From Vitis vinifera (taxonomy: Eukaryota > Streptophyta > Magnoliopsida > Vitales > Vitaceae): a DNA stretch of 64,000 nt. A program made the position numbers and the translations under genes. Under the pieces are notes generated by a model. The model saw only the letters and a list, made by a program, of their open reading frames with translations, ran no database searches and had not been told where the DNA came from. Numbering within the stretch: position 1 is the stretch's first letter; the number at the start of each line of letters is the position of its first letter. This document shows, piece after piece, positions 47,026 through 60,271 of this stretch. The stretch covers positions 7,854,001-7,918,000 of the forward strand of contig NC_081811.1 of assembly GCF_030704535.1 (NCBI RefSeq), written 5' to 3'.

Positions 47026-47031
47026 TATAAA
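47026..47031 (+). promoter_or_regulatory. TATA box of the MAPKKK-like gene
   Basis: CCCTATAAACCC lies 44 bp before the ATG, which implies a leader of only about 15-20 nt if this box is used. Confidence 0.55.
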
Positions 47032-47074
47032 CCCAAGACTTCCCTCTGTTTTCAGAAAAAGTACTTCATCTGCG

Positions 47075-48127
47075 ATGACGGAGATAAACATGGGGATGGC
47101 GAAAAGACGTAGGGATGAGGATGACGACAATTACGAATGGATGATCAGAAGATGCTTTCCATTCAATTTTGCGAGGAGGATCTTCTTTCATGGAGGAGGC
47201 CTGGACAATTCTGATGGTCTGACTTGGATTCGAAGCCACAAGCTGGGCCAAGGAAGCTTTGCGTCTGTGTACTCTGCAAAATTGAGATCAAAATCACCGG
47301 TTGTTTTCATTGATGATAATGGCGGCAGTTGCATCATGCCCTCTGAATTGGCGGTGAAATCAGCGGAAACCTCCAAAGCGTCATCCCTCCGCAGAGAAAT
47401 GGAGATTCTTGGTGTTCTGAATTCCAGTTCGTATGTCGTGCGCTGTTATGGGGATGAAATCACAAGGTCGGGTGACGGAAAACTTTACTACAATATATTG
47501 CTGGAGAAGTGTTGTGGGGGTAGTTTGGGTAGTCGGATCAGGAATTCTGGTGGGGTTGGATTGCCGGAGAATGAGGTGAGGTGCTATACTCGGGATATAG
47601 TTCGAGGACTCTGTTATATTCACGGCCATGGTTATGTCCACTGCGACATAAAACCCGATAATATTCTACTAGTGCCGACTTGTTGCAATGGTTTCAGAGC
47701 AAAGATTGGTGATTTTGGGTTGGCCAAGGAAGCCTATTATGACCCTGCAGATGAGGATGATGAGGGATGCAGTGGGGTGAGAGGTACTTTCCGATACATG
47801 TCCCCTGAATTATTGACACATAACATGCAGTGTTGGCTTTCAGATATATGGGCCCTTGGGTGTGTGGTGATAGAAATGATAACTGGGAAGCTGGTCTGGG
47901 GTTGTGAACAATTTGAAGGGTCCGACATGAGAGATCTTCTGAGGCGGATAGCTTACAGCCCTGAACTCCCAGCATTTCCAAGTGACATTTCAGAGCAAGG
48001 GAGGCATTTCTTGGAAAGTTGTCTTCATAGGGACATTGACGAGAGGTGGTCAGCCCTTATGCTATTGCGGCACCCTTTTCTATCAGAGGAAGGCCAGAGA
48101 TCTGTAAGCAACCTCTTAATGGAATAA
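47075..48127 (+). CDS. Mitogen-activated protein kinase kinase kinase, MAPKKK17-21 type
   Basis: Intronless ORF of 350 residues, the size and structure of the small single-domain plant MEKK-like kinases MAPKKK17-21. An N-terminal basic/acidic segment precedes the kinase domain, which begins around residue 52. Visible motifs are the glycine loop LGQGSFASVY (57-66), ATP-site Lys95 (ELAVKSAE), the catalytic loop HCDIKPDN with Asp191, DFG at 213-215, and GTFRYMSPE (237-245) followed by DIWALGC. All catalytic residues are present. The loop lacks Arg before Asp (HCD rather than HRD), which is normal in this subgroup. Arabidopsis relatives work upstream of MKK3 in abscisic acid signalling (MAPKKK17/18) or in MAPK control of microtubules (MAPKKK20); which applies here cannot be decided from sequence alone. 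It converges on ABCC5. Confidence 0.93.
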   Translation: MTEINMGMAKRRRDEDDDNYEWMIRRCFPFNFARRIFFHGGGLDNSDGLTWIRSHKLGQGSFASVYSAKLRSKSPVVFIDDNGGSCIMPSELAVKSAETSKASSLRREMEILGVLNSSSYVVRCYGDEITRSGDGKLYYNILLEKCCGGSLGSRIRNSGGVGLPENEVRCYTRDIVRGLCYIHGHGYVHCDIKPDNILLVPTCCNGFRAKIGDFGLAKEAYYDPADEDDEGCSGVRGTFRYMSPELLTHNMQCWLSDIWALGCVVIEMITGKLVWGCEQFEGSDMRDLLRRIAYSPELPAFPSDISEQGRHFLESCLHRDIDERWSALMLLRHPFLSEEGQRSVSNLLME

Positions 48128-49037
48128 GGCGGGTCAGAACATCAAGTTTCAAGTTTTAAAGGGCAAAGAAGTGTATACTATGTACAGGGCAAGGCTGAAG
48201 GCAGTGGGTTAAGGCGGGTTTTCTTTTCCTCTGAATGGAATAAGGTCTGATGAAGACTCCTATCAAGCCAAAAGGAGGAGAAAGCTTGGGCAAGGAAGTA
48301 TGAGAGCATGGAGTGTATTAGTTTAGGGGACCGAATGGTCAGATGCTTTATTCAATTGTACATTTTTGTAAAAACCATACAATACATCATTGTTGTAACA
48401 TGTGATATGAATGAAAGTAGCAAAGTTCCAAGGTCATACATGTGTGTATCGAATTCTTACCATGATTGATGAGAATGATTTTCAAGAGTTTAAAGATTCA
48501 TACATGGAAGTACAAAGACTTTAATAGGTTGGCCATGATTTAAGTAAGGGCAGAGAGAGTAAGAATGCAAGAAGAACAAGGGCTGGAATTTGAACCATGC
48601 AGAATTGTTTAACATAATTTCTGCAGTTGAAACAGTGGAATACACATTTGACTCTCTAATTAATGCTCTACAAGTAAAACTAATGAAGCAAGAACCTAGT
48701 TTTATTGCACATTCTCGAAACAAATGGGCCGCATTTCTTACTATTCACCTAATTATTACCAACCTCTCCCAACCCTGACTTATTTTCTCTATGAAGGCAT
48801 ATGCCAACCATGCATGAATCCTCCAGTCCTGCTTTAAAAGTGGCTACTAATTATCTCTTCAACACTTAAACCAAATTGTTTTCTTCTTCTTGGCCTGTGG
48901 TTCCCTTTTAGTCTCCCATCTCTTTTCCAGAAGCTGAAGCTGCCGCTGCCGCCACCACAAGAAGAGCAGTATTCTTAGAGTAGTTGTATGTTCTTGTTGC
49001 TTTTATAACTGCAAGGTTTTGAGGCACACCATCTAAT
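48128..49037. other. Convergent 3' region between the kinase gene and ABCC5
   Basis: It should contain both 3' untranslated regions. AT content is moderate, and I see no other gene. Confidence 0.55.
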
Positions 49038-52000
49038 TCAAAAATCTGGAATGCCACTTGACCTGGATGAGTACTCGGTGACCAACTTCAGGAACATGGA
49101 TGATTTGTCCTCTAATAGTCGTGCTGGCGTATCAAACTCTGCAACTCGACCTGCCAAGTTTCCCAAAATCAAGTTCCATTAGCACTCACATGGAGAGTCT
49201 GTCTATCAACATAAATGGCAGAATACTTCAAATGACCTTTTATACACCATAAAATGCTCAGAAGTTTGATTTAGCAGATCTCAAGTTTCATCATTTAATC
49301 CCAAATTCTCTTGAATATATCATGGATTTTCTTTTTCAAACATTGAAATTCAAGCAGCAATACAAAACAGAAGCAGATGCAACTCTGATTTTCAATAGTA
49401 CAGCAAAAAAAGCAATGAAACAAGAAGGGTATGCAACAAACTAACAGTGGAATATAAATGATTAAAAAAAAAAAAACAAACACAACCGTGAAATCCCCAA
49501 CGTTGTATCTTGTTTCCAAGGGAGAGAATGGATGAAAAACAAGATGCAGAACCATGTAGCGAGCATTACAACCTAAATTAGTTACCAAGATTTCAAGTTT
49601 CCTTTTATTATGATTCGTCTTCTCTGCTGAAGATTGCAGCCATGAAGAACTATTTCCTTTTTCTTTGTTTTTTTTTTTTCGGTTTAATTTTTCTGACAAC
49701 TAGGAAAAACTTTTACTCCCATATTGGTGCTGTATAAAGCTTCATTGATGGCACAAAAGGGACTCCCATGACTTTGAAAGACATAAAACTAGTTCCAAAA
49801 ATTGGACCCTTCACCAATGCATCTGTCAATTCAAGTTCCCTAAAGACAACAATATAAATATTCTCATCCTCTCCTAGTCTAATAAAAATACTGGTGAATG
49901 ACGAAGGAACTGTTTCCAACTATACCTAATGCCATCAATAAGTTCAGAACATGATCATACAATAATCTCAAAATTGCAAAATAAAAGGATAGTCAAGATT
50001 GTAATGATCTTAAAATCTTTCCAACCATGTGGTTTAGGTTGAAATTGTTGAATCCTACCTCAGTAGCCCAACAACATTCTCAATAGAACCATTAATCAGT
50101 TTTAAAAACATCTTGCAATCAAAATGGAAACTTAAAATTTTAGAAATCTGGTTCAGACATATAACTTTGCCTACCATCACTTCAAAACTATTAGCTACTA
50201 ATTATCTTTTGCACTGGCACAAAATTTTATCTGTTGAATTAAAGAAGTGGGATAAAGGCAAATACCATCACTGAGGACCAGAACAAGATCGCTATCGATA
50301 ACGGTTGGGATCCGATGCGCAATAGTGCATACAGTGCAGTTCTGGAATTCAGTTCGGATAATCTTCTGGATAAGATTATCTGTGGCTGTATCAACTGAAG
50401 CAGTCGCTTCATCAAGCACCAAAATTCTTGCCTGTTTAAGCAAAGCCTGGCCCAGGGAAACCAGTTGCCTTTGCCCAACACTCCAATTATCTCCATTCTC
50501 GAGCACTGTCAATTTCACATACAATACAACTGACTAATTAGCTACAAACAACCTCAAAAAGCTTCTACAAACATTGTTGATGGTAGGCAAAGTTGATGTT
50601 CAAAATGTGTATGTACCTGGCGTATCAAGCTTTTGCTCTTTTTGGCGGATTACATCCCCAAGCTGAGACTTATCAAGTGCCTGTACCACATCAAGACAGT
50701 ATTTAGTGGGAGCAATTTGTTATTGTGGGCATATTAACAAATTCAGGACCTTTGGAACAATTATATATCAAGGAATAAGACAAAAAAATAAAATAAAAAA
50801 TAAAAAAGTGAAATGGCTTGGAAGCCAATGGTTAATGGCAATTTTACCTGCCAAATTTCCTGGTCTGAGTGCTCTTCAAGAGGATCAAGATTGCCTCTAA
50901 TTGTCCCTTCAAGCAAGGTAGGATCTTGAGGTATTATACTCAGACGGCTACGAATGTCATGAAGGCCAATTGTTGAAATATCAATGTTGTCAATTATGAT
51001 CTTCCCACCTGCTGGTTCAATCATTCGGAATAGCGCCTGGATCAAAGTCGATTTACCACTTCCAGTACGCCCAACAATTCCAATTTTATTACCACCAGGA
51101 AATTTGCAGGTTACACTATGAAGCACAACAGGAAGACTTTCCTTGTAGCGGACCTATAAGAACAGATTAATCAGCAGGAAACTCTGTGAACAAATTTGCA
51201 TTGACTGAACTTTTCACTCCAACTATAAGAAAAAATTGTTAAGCTATAAAATATTCTTTCTATTAGGTTTTAATCCTAAATAAATAAATATTGCAACCAG
51301 AAACCAACTTTTTTTTTTTATCCTAAAAAATTCTGGCAGCCTGAATCCAGCTTATTAAACTGAAGTCAGGTTCTATTCTAAAGAAAGACGGTCATAGGAA
51401 GAGTAAAAAATAAAGTGCCATGACACTATTCCCTGCCTATATTATGCATATGAAACAACAACAAAACAAAATATACACTACTAACTGGAATTTATCCAAA
51501 CAAAAATATTACATCCGTAAAATTACAAATTTGAATTTCATTCTTTTCCCACACTTCTCTTTCAGGAGAAAAAAAAACAAAAACAAAAATCAGAATAACC
51601 AAGACCCAAGCTTTTCAGTGAGGCTGTAGTTTGAGCAAACTAGCAAATCAAGTCCATTTCTCTTTAATTAACCAAATTTTGAATTATAACTGATTAATAA
51701 AAAAATAAAAAGTAATTACTAGAAGAAAGAAAGAAAATATGGGGGTGCTGATGGCTAAATGATGAAGAAACAACTGAAAGTGTGAAAGGAATGCACGATG
51801 CGAGTTTAGGTATGCCATCCAGACCTGCCTCAAGTGGCAAGGGTTTGGGGAGGGGATATGGGGGGGTTCCAAGTTTGGGTCTTGGCACGACCATAAAAAA
51901 AAAAGGTTATGCAAGTATGATCTATACTACTACAAGACTTGTTGCTTCTGAATGGTAACGACACCATAACTTAATAGGCCTGAGAAGCACTCAACTTAGT

Positions 52001-55000
52001 TCAACATGTGTATGGAGCACATTATGACACTTTTTTTTTATAACCAATGATATTATAAGTTCCATCAATTCAAGAACTACGCATTACTAAGCTTGGTGAC
52101 TCAAGGTTTGGGATTTTAGGATAAGCCTTATATAAGATGTCAAGGATTCCAAAGTTAAAGTTGCAGTGCTGCTATCTCACTTGCATAGCACTTCACATTG
52201 CAATTGTGTCCCTTAAAAATAGTCAGTTGTGTTAGAACTTGGCTGAGTTCTCACATATGGAAAGCCTTATAATTAAATATTTTATATTCCAATGTGTGTC
52301 ATAATCTTATTCGAAAAACGGTAAAAATAAATATGAAAAATCCCATGAAGAGGAAAAGTGTTTTTAGTAGAATTGTTTCTCTAAAAGCGTTTTTTGAAAG
52401 AATCACCTATCAAGTGCTCCCCAGGAAGCACCACAAGTGATTTTTAACATTTTAAAAGTGCTTTCTAAATTTTTCCAAACACTTTTTAAGCTAGAATTGT
52501 TTTCTAAAAGTACTGTCAAATGAACTCTAAATAATAATAACTACTTGAACCAAGAAGCTAACTTAACTAGGTGACTCATGAATGATGAATGGTCAACTCT
52601 GACATACTAAGAACATATTTGGGCACCTTTTGAATGCATGAAACCTCGAACTGTAGCAGGGCTTAAGGAAATTTACAAACACATGCATGCACACCCACCA
52701 TATAAAAACAAACAGCTGCACTTGGAACCATGCCACCAAGTATAAATAGATATGGCACCTTGTCAAGAAGTAGAATGAATGCATACAGGAGGTAAGATGA
52801 AACTGCAGCACATACCTTTAGATCAATCAGTTCAATTGTTCCATTCTCTGGCCACGAGGATGGAGGGCGAGAGTTCTCAATGATCGGTGGAGCTTCTCCT
52901 GGGATTTGGCTGTATTGGTGAATCCTTTCAATGGAAATAATTTTGTTTTCAAGCTTGCAGAAACTAAGTATCCACCGTGATAGTCGAGCATTCAAATTAA
53001 GGCCATAAGTAACAGCAAGGCCTGCCATGCCTGTAAAGAACCAGCAGCCACTATTAGCAATAGTATACCAAAATTAGAAGTTATCAAAATTCACTATTTC
53101 TAGTTTCCTTCACTAAAAACCCCATATGCACATAAGCTTGGTTCCCATAGTAACATGAGATGAGGTATACAAATCCAGTTTTGTTAAGATACTAAATGCA
53201 TGCATTGAGACAGACACACAGAAACACAGAGCCAGAAACACACACACAAATATAGGAGATATTTTTATATTTTAGCCCATGTAACTGGGCCATGGAAGTG
53301 TGGGCGTAGCAATAAAAGTATCACCAGTTCAGTTGTAAAGGATCAGTTCATGTCCCCACTTCCCCAAACAAATAGTGTATGAACTCGTGTTATCTAAAGT
53401 CTCATAGAACATATGTACAGAGCAAGTAAGATTCATAATTAGAATAAGCTGATCCACTTAGCAAAAAGCAAAACTCACTTGGGTCAATACTTCCATGTGG
53501 GAAGCTCACTAGCAAAATCATGCAAAAGGCAAACACGAAGGTTGAGAGTAACTCCATGCGCAGGCAGAGCCATTCAATAGCAGCAAGACTATAGAAGAAG
53601 GGGCGACCAAAGCAATCGAGAAGATAAAGATTCCTCTTCATGAACCTCTTCTCCTGTCCAAATCCTCTAATTGTGGCTGCCCCAGCAATTGATTCACCAA
53701 AAAGATGGATAACTGGAGATTTCTGGATGCTAACAATACGAACCAGTTCCCTTGATGAAGCCATGTAATATTTCTGCATTCAGGTACACAATGCTTAAAA
53801 TTTTACTTCAGGTCCAAACAGCATAAAAAAATTAAAAAACAAAAAAATAAAAAAACTATTCATTTAGATATTAACATTCACTACCAACTAAAATTATGTA
53901 GTTGTTCCTTGCTAACAATCAAATAAAATAAAGTTTATAGGCCATGATGCTTAGAATAGTAAAATGTAGCAGAAGGTACCCGTTATTGACCTCTAGTCCA
54001 AAATTTTCCCTTTTCCATTTTCTGCATTATAGAATGAGTATGATAAAGAAACATCTACAGTCGTACACTTACAATACCAAACAGAATGAGAAATAAAATG
54101 CAGAGGGATTAAGGGCTACATTGTATAAACCTTGCATGACACAAAGTACCTTTAGCCACCCAGTAGGCTAAAAAGATGACTGAAGAAGAGCTCCATTGCC
54201 AGATTGTTTACACTTATTTAGACATTTTATATCTCCCACTGGAAAGAGGCAAAAGCAGGGCAACATGCATGGAGAAAGGACATGAGAGATCTTTTGTGCT
54301 GCTGTTCACCTAGTTAGCATCAATGTATAGGAGACTTCTCCACAAACAGAAGTGTGCCACTAGGAACACTAATAAGACTAATAATATATTAGGAAAACAA
54401 CCTCTTGATTCTCTGTGTCAAAAGAGAATGAATGTGTCTGGGAGGGAAAATAGGAATGAATTCTGTTTTTGTTTTTTCTTTCTGGTTGGATTGGCCATCA
54501 CAGCAGGTGAATCCTAATTCCATGCCCATGAAAGGATTCCTAAAAAGGATTTTTAATAGACCAGCTTCAATATTGGATGAAGCACATACCAGGAAGGCGG
54601 GAAATCTTGTTTGATATGTAAACGTTATGCATCTTGTTCTGCCCCATGAAAAGTTTCATGTTCAAAGGAAGTCAAACCCTTCAAATAACATGGTTTTATT
54701 GTATGATAAAGAAGAAGAAAAGACTCCTTAACTGTTATTTATGGCACTTGAGTAAACTCTTATCATGGTCATATGTAAACAAAATTTAGAGGACACTACT
54801 TAAAATCATTTTTTCTTCCAACTCTTTTTCAAGTTAATAGCTGGTATTTTGTTCTAAGTTCAGGTCAGCAAATGGTTTTTATTTCATTTTTATTATTTTT
54901 GCTCTTTTTAGGGGATTAGGAGGTGGTCTTAGATGTGTTTTTATCTGTGTGTTGTCTATTTTTTGTTCTTGATACCTCTAAAGCAGAGAATGAAACCATC

Positions 55001-58000
55001 TCAAACATACATAAAGAGTGGAACATTTTGAAAATTGAGAAATTTAAGATTAGAGATTCAGTCATTATTTACCTGCATCCACAAGCAAGCAATGGCCATT
55101 GGAATGACAAGGAGTAAAACTTGCCAGGTAACTTTTGTCATTACACCAACAATACCAAGAAGCTGTATAGTCGTCGAAGCAAACCCACCAAGTCTAAAAG
55201 GAATGTCAAGATCCACAACACTTTGATCAATAGACACCTGGTAAATCACAAATGATCCATATGACAATAAATAATGTGAAAGAAGGAAAACGATTTGAAA
55301 ATAAGCATCACATAGATTGTAATATAAAAAGGACGAGCATATTTTAAGAGGGTATGATCAGTCAACAGAAAACTTACACGATTCAGTATACGTCCAGCTG
55401 GAGTAGAGTCAAAGAAAGACATTGGTGCTCGAAACACACTTCTAAGCATCTTTACAAACAATTTCTGCGCAGCTTCTAGACCAAATGTGGCAACCAGAAC
55501 AGCCCTAACAAATATGAAACAAGAGCTCCCAAAAGCAAGGGCCATAAAAACACCGAGAAGGACCATAGGACTTGTCTTCGGTAGCCCGCCTTCAGTTTGT
55601 GGATTTGCCCAAGCCATCCACCAATTACTAGCTATTTGAAGCACCTGAAACAGAGCCTGTGCAAGGATAATCAGTGGGATCAATAGGCCTTTATATGCTG
55701 CAGCCATATATGACAAATAGATCTTCATGCTGACCCTTCCCCTTTCTCTTTCCTCTTCCTGAACAAGCTGCTTTTTCCTTGCACGTTTTGCTTTCTTTTT
55801 TTCCTTAATTGCTTTTTGGTCTGAAGTTGATACACCCTCTTGCACTTCCTTTGCTAAATTTTCAATATTATTTGCCTGTGTGTCACATTTTAACACAACA
55901 GATCCATTAGGAGGCATAATTTCATCTGAATCCTCAGATGAGTGACTGGGAATATCCATAGCTTCAATTGCTTCATGATGAGCTGAGACTAAAGTTTTAA
56001 AATCAGTTCCAGCTTGTAAAAGATCATCATATTTTCCTGCTTGGATGATATGCCCTCCCTTGAGAACCTGCACAGAATGGAGATGAACATTGGAGATTTC
56101 AAGACCATAGCACCACAATCTAATCTCTTCCTCTATGGATTACCTTCTTTCAGCTAAAGAAAGACAATTTTATATAAAACCCGATGAAAATAGTAATTCT
56201 AGAAATAAAAGCATGAAGTTGAAGGAAAAAAATAATAATAAATAAATATCTCCCCTCTTTAAGTCGAGCAATCAGAAAAAACGAGATGCTACTTTCTTTA
56301 AGGAAAACGGAAAGATACACATAAACTCTTTACGTCTGAGATGATCAACTTCAAATATGGGTCCAATTCTGATTAAATATCAAAGCTCAATGTTCTAGTA
56401 AAGGCTGAAACAGGCACTCTTTTTTGGTCAAACAATCAATCTAACTTCTCAACTAAAATTTCATATTAGAAAAATCGTCTAAGTTGCCACTGCATGATTT
56501 CTTGAACTTTCACTAAAATTTCATTATGTTTAGAGGAAACTTCCATAAAATGTTAAAATTAGTGTATGGTAATATTTTAACTCCCCAACCATTTTTTTTT
56601 CAAGAAAAAAAAGCACAGCCTTGAAGCTTTTCTATTTTATTGATTATTACATCATGTCTAGATGCAAGGAACAATACATGAATGTCATTGTGCACATTAA
56701 CATATTACATATGAGTGTCAGAACTAGCAATATATAGAATTAAAGTCAAAAGACAATCCCATACCAGTATCATATCAGCAGCTGGCAGAAATTCAACTTG
56801 GTGGGTCACAAAAATCACAGTCTTAGTAGCTAGTGCAGTCATTATGTACTCCTGCAGTTTCATGTAAGAGCTTTAGCCAAAATCCATTCATTTTAATTGC
56901 AATATCAACAATTCCATGAGTTTCTAACCTTAAATAATTCCGAACCAGTGTGTGCATCGACAGCACTGAAGGGATCATCAAGTAAATAAATATCCGCATC
57001 TTGATAGAGTGCCCTTGCAAGCTGCACTCGTTGCTTCTGGCCACCACTCAAATTTATGCCTCTGTCACCAATAATGGTTTGATCTCCATGCGAGAATAGT
57101 TCCAAATCCTTCTTCAGTGAACAAGCATGGAGAACTTTCTTGTACTTTGCCCTATCCATTGGGCTGCCAAAAAGGATATTTTCTTCAATATTTCCAGACT
57201 GTATCCAAGCTGACTGAGAGACATAAGCAGCAGAACCACATATTCTAACCTGAACATATAAGCAAAATAACATTACAAGTTTTCAACTGTTGCCCATCAA
57301 AAAGGTCTTCACTAACCAACAGAAAGGGAATTTGATGTAAGGAAAAAGATAGTTCAGTCAAAACCAGCTTACTTCACCAGAGATTTTCGGAATCTCTCCG
57401 AGGATACAAGAGAGAAAGCTCGATTTCCCAGAACCAACCATTCCACATACAGCCACACGCCTCCCCCTCTCCACTTTCATTTGTATTCCCGATAATGTCA
57501 GCTTTGAAGAAGTAGGGTCCCAGCAGAACTCTCCATTTTTTATTTCTATGGCCATGTTTGTGATGCCTCGTGGCAGAACAATGGTTGCATCTTCCTGCAA
57601 CTCTTCCTCCTGCAAGAATCCAGAAATTCGATCAAGAGAAACCTTTGTCTGAGCCATCATTGAGACCAAGTCGGGGAAATTCCTAAGCGGTTCTTGAAGG
57701 ATTCTGAAAGTGGCCAGAGCAGAAAGAACACCTCCTGCTGTGAGCTGAGTACCCAACAAAATTGAAGTACCAAAGGTGATGGCAGCAACAAAAATGGGTG
57801 AGCTCCAGAAAATGAATGTAACAAAAGCCTGCGAGTAGAGAGCTTTCCGGAGCCAGTGGAACTCCACATGACGCATTTCCTCCAGCTTCATTCGATACCT
57901 GTCCTCCCAAGCATGCAACTTGAGAATCCTCATGTTCCTCAGGCACTCTGAAGTCTTCCTCATCCTATCATCCTTGGCAGCCATTAATTTGTCCTGATAA

Positions 58001-59475
58001 TCTTCTTGCAGTTTTGCAAGTGGAACAGTAACAACAATTGATATAATGGTGGCAATGAATGTAGCAACAGAAGCAATTCCAACATTTTTATATAGAATCG
58101 CGAGGGCAAGAATTATTTGCAGGGGAAGCATCCAAATGTCATGAAGATACCAAGAGTAGTCCCCCACTCTCTGAACATCAACGGCCATATAGTTCACAAT
58201 CTCCCCACTGGTATGGCTTTGCTTGGCTGAGCTCGAGAGCCTTAGTCCTTTGCGATAAACCATTGCAGTTAGAGCCGATCTCACATGCATGCCCAAAATA
58301 TCAACCCCAAGATACCACTGCCTTGTAGTTAAGGTCTCCACCAATTTTGCTGAGAAGAATATTCCAGCAAGAATATATCCCTCATGAGGAAAGGTCTCAT
58401 TTCCTCCTAAGTAATCCACAAAATAGCTAATCATGTAAGGACCCACATAGGAAACAAGAGTATTCAGACCAGCAAAGACGGCATTACAAGCTGCCTCCCT
58501 CCAAAATGACTTGAGAATTGCCCAAGCTAAAGAAGGCTGTTTTGATGTATTCTCAGCCTTCAATTTCTCCCAATTCGAATTCAAAGCCTTATAATTAGTT
58601 TTGGCACGGTCTTTCGGTGCAAGAAGGGGAATGTCCTTTAGCTCAAGTGGTCTCTTTGCCCCAACTGAAAGCAGTGGGTTCAGCCACGAAAGTGTGACCA
58701 AACTAAAGAGCCCAGCTTCACTATAAGGTGTGACCTTAAGACACCCTGCTTCTTCTTCAGGCAGCAATGGCTCCTGAAGATCAGAGTTTCTGCGCACTTG
58801 TATACCAGTAACACCCCGAATTGCAACAAAAAACAGAAAAGCAAGGGCAGGGGAAGCAGCAAAATTTGCCAAAACATGTGCACTCACATGGTTTAAACCT
58901 TCTCTGAAGAACCCTTTGGCATCAACATAAACTGAACACAACCAAATGATAAATGAAACAAACCACCACACCCTCAGCAGCAAAGGGAACTTCTCAGACA
59001 CCTTAAATTTACAATGGAGAGCCGAAACGCTCAACACGAACCAAGCTAAGAATTGAGCTGCAGGTAAGCAAAGAAGCGACCAATTTGCAGTTTTCCCAAT
59101 CAAAGCCCCTCTGATTAGGCCAATCCCATCAGTGGCTAACACCAAAACTTGCAATAACAAAACATAGAAACAGCAGGACACCGTAGCTATGAAACCCTTA
59201 CCAATCTCAATATCGCGAATCTCCCTATCAATACTACGCCGAATTGGGTTAGAATTCGCCCCAGAATCATCCTTAATTATTCGAACTCGACCAATACATA
59301 CGAAAAATTGACGAGCTGATACGATGAAGAGAAACACAAGGAATAATGTCAAATTGATGCAAATTGATGACAGCTCCAATATGGGCAACCCGTTAATTGC
59401 TCTCAACAGGGTATGAGATGAGGAGGTGAGGGAAGATGACGATATGAATTTACTCAGCAGAAGAACGATACCCAT
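49038..59475 (-). CDS. ABCC5: ABC transporter C family member 5 (MRP5-type, vacuolar InsP6 transporter)
   Basis: Eleven exons join in phase to 1532 residues: 57373-59475, 56929-57249, 56765-56851, 55378-56067, 55073-55237, 53479-53773, 52816-53030, 50848-51153, 50617-50680, 50266-50505 and 49038-49150. Arabidopsis ABCC5 has 1514. Order: TMD0, TMD1 (about 300-600), NBD1 with Walker A GMVGSGKS (678-685), LSGGQ (768-772) and IYLLDD; a charged linker ([13 protein letters not shown]); TMD2; and NBD2 with Walker [10 protein letters not shown] (about 1320-1328), the degenerate signature WSVGQRQ typical of this branch, and ILVLDEATA. The sequence follows ABCC5 closely ([18 protein letters not shown]). 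In Arabidopsis and crops this tonoplast transporter loads inositol hexakisphosphate into vacuoles, and it affects guard-cell anion and calcium channels. The start MGIVLLLSK is the first in-frame ATG. Confidence 0.97.
52345..52537 (-). mobile_element. Degenerate MITE, copy 3, in an ABCC5 intron
   Basis: Read on the minus strand it starts TTAGAGTTCATTTGACAGTA, matching the element at 23588 (AGAGTGCATTTAACAGTAAT). The inner part shares the AAGTGATTTTTAA and CACTTTTTAAG motifs. It is in intron 7 of ABCC5. Confidence 0.6.
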
Positions 59476-60030
59476 TATCGGAAAAGAAATTTTGGAGGAG
59501 GAGAAGAAGGTCGAAAACACTGAGACGGTGGTGAGTTAAGCAAGAGAGATCGAATCGTGAGAGGGGCATTTCACCATCTGGAAATGGCAGGGAAAAAATG
59601 GGTATTTGGAGAGAAAATCTGCAGACACATTGCACATGGAAACAAACAGATTTGCATCATCAACGCAGAAAATGGAGAGAGACAGAGCCACGAAGACAGA
59701 GAGAGAAAGAGAGAGAAACAAAATTGTTTTTTTCCTCTCTCTGAGTGCTCTAGCCTTCTCTCTCTATGTTATCTTGAGAGTACAGAAGCTGACAAGAAGA
59801 GGTCCTGAAATTGAAATCGGAGGAAAACCCAGGATAGAAAATCCAAGGCACTGACCTGGGTTTTTCCTGTAAAATCGTTTGGCGAACCCTGTACAGATTG
59901 CCGAGGCAAACAGTCCCCTTTGATAAAGAGAACGTAGCAGAAGCTGCTAGACAGAGAAAGCCCACACCACCATGCAAAGCTACACTCTCATTCTAAGGAA
60001 TGAAGAACCCATTCTAGAGAGAAAAAACTG

Positions 60031-60080
<50 letters not shown>
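60031..60080. repeat. (GA)n microsatellite in the ABCC5 5' leader
   Basis: About 25 GA units with one GC interruption at 60051-60052. They read as (TC)n in the ABCC5 leader, some 560 bp upstream of its ATG and between that and the predicted TATA box. Confidence 0.9.
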
Positions 60081-60085
<5 letters not shown>

Positions 60086-60261
60086 CTCTGTCCCACCTTT
60101 GTTATGGTTCTTTGCGCTTCACTTCCGTGTTAGATTATTGAACTCCTAAAAAGAAAAACCCAAAAAGAAAAAAAGTCGTATGATGTATCACCAGTATGAA
60201 TGGAAGGTGAGTCTGAAAAAAGAGGTGTCGCCTTGTGGGGCATTCATGTCCCTGAATTCAG

Positions 60262-60271
60262 TTTATATATA
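60262..60271 (-). promoter_or_regulatory. TATA box of ABCC5
   Basis: The minus strand reads TATATATAAA. Transcription would start near 60235, giving a leader of about 760 nt that includes the TC tract. A donor-like CAG|GTCAGT near 59855 suggests a 5' UTR intron, unproven. Confidence 0.6.

Noticed and set aside
48490-48780. Small ORFs between the kinase gene and ABCC5
   Set aside because: No domain, AT-rich, and located in the expected 3' untranslated regions of two convergent genes.
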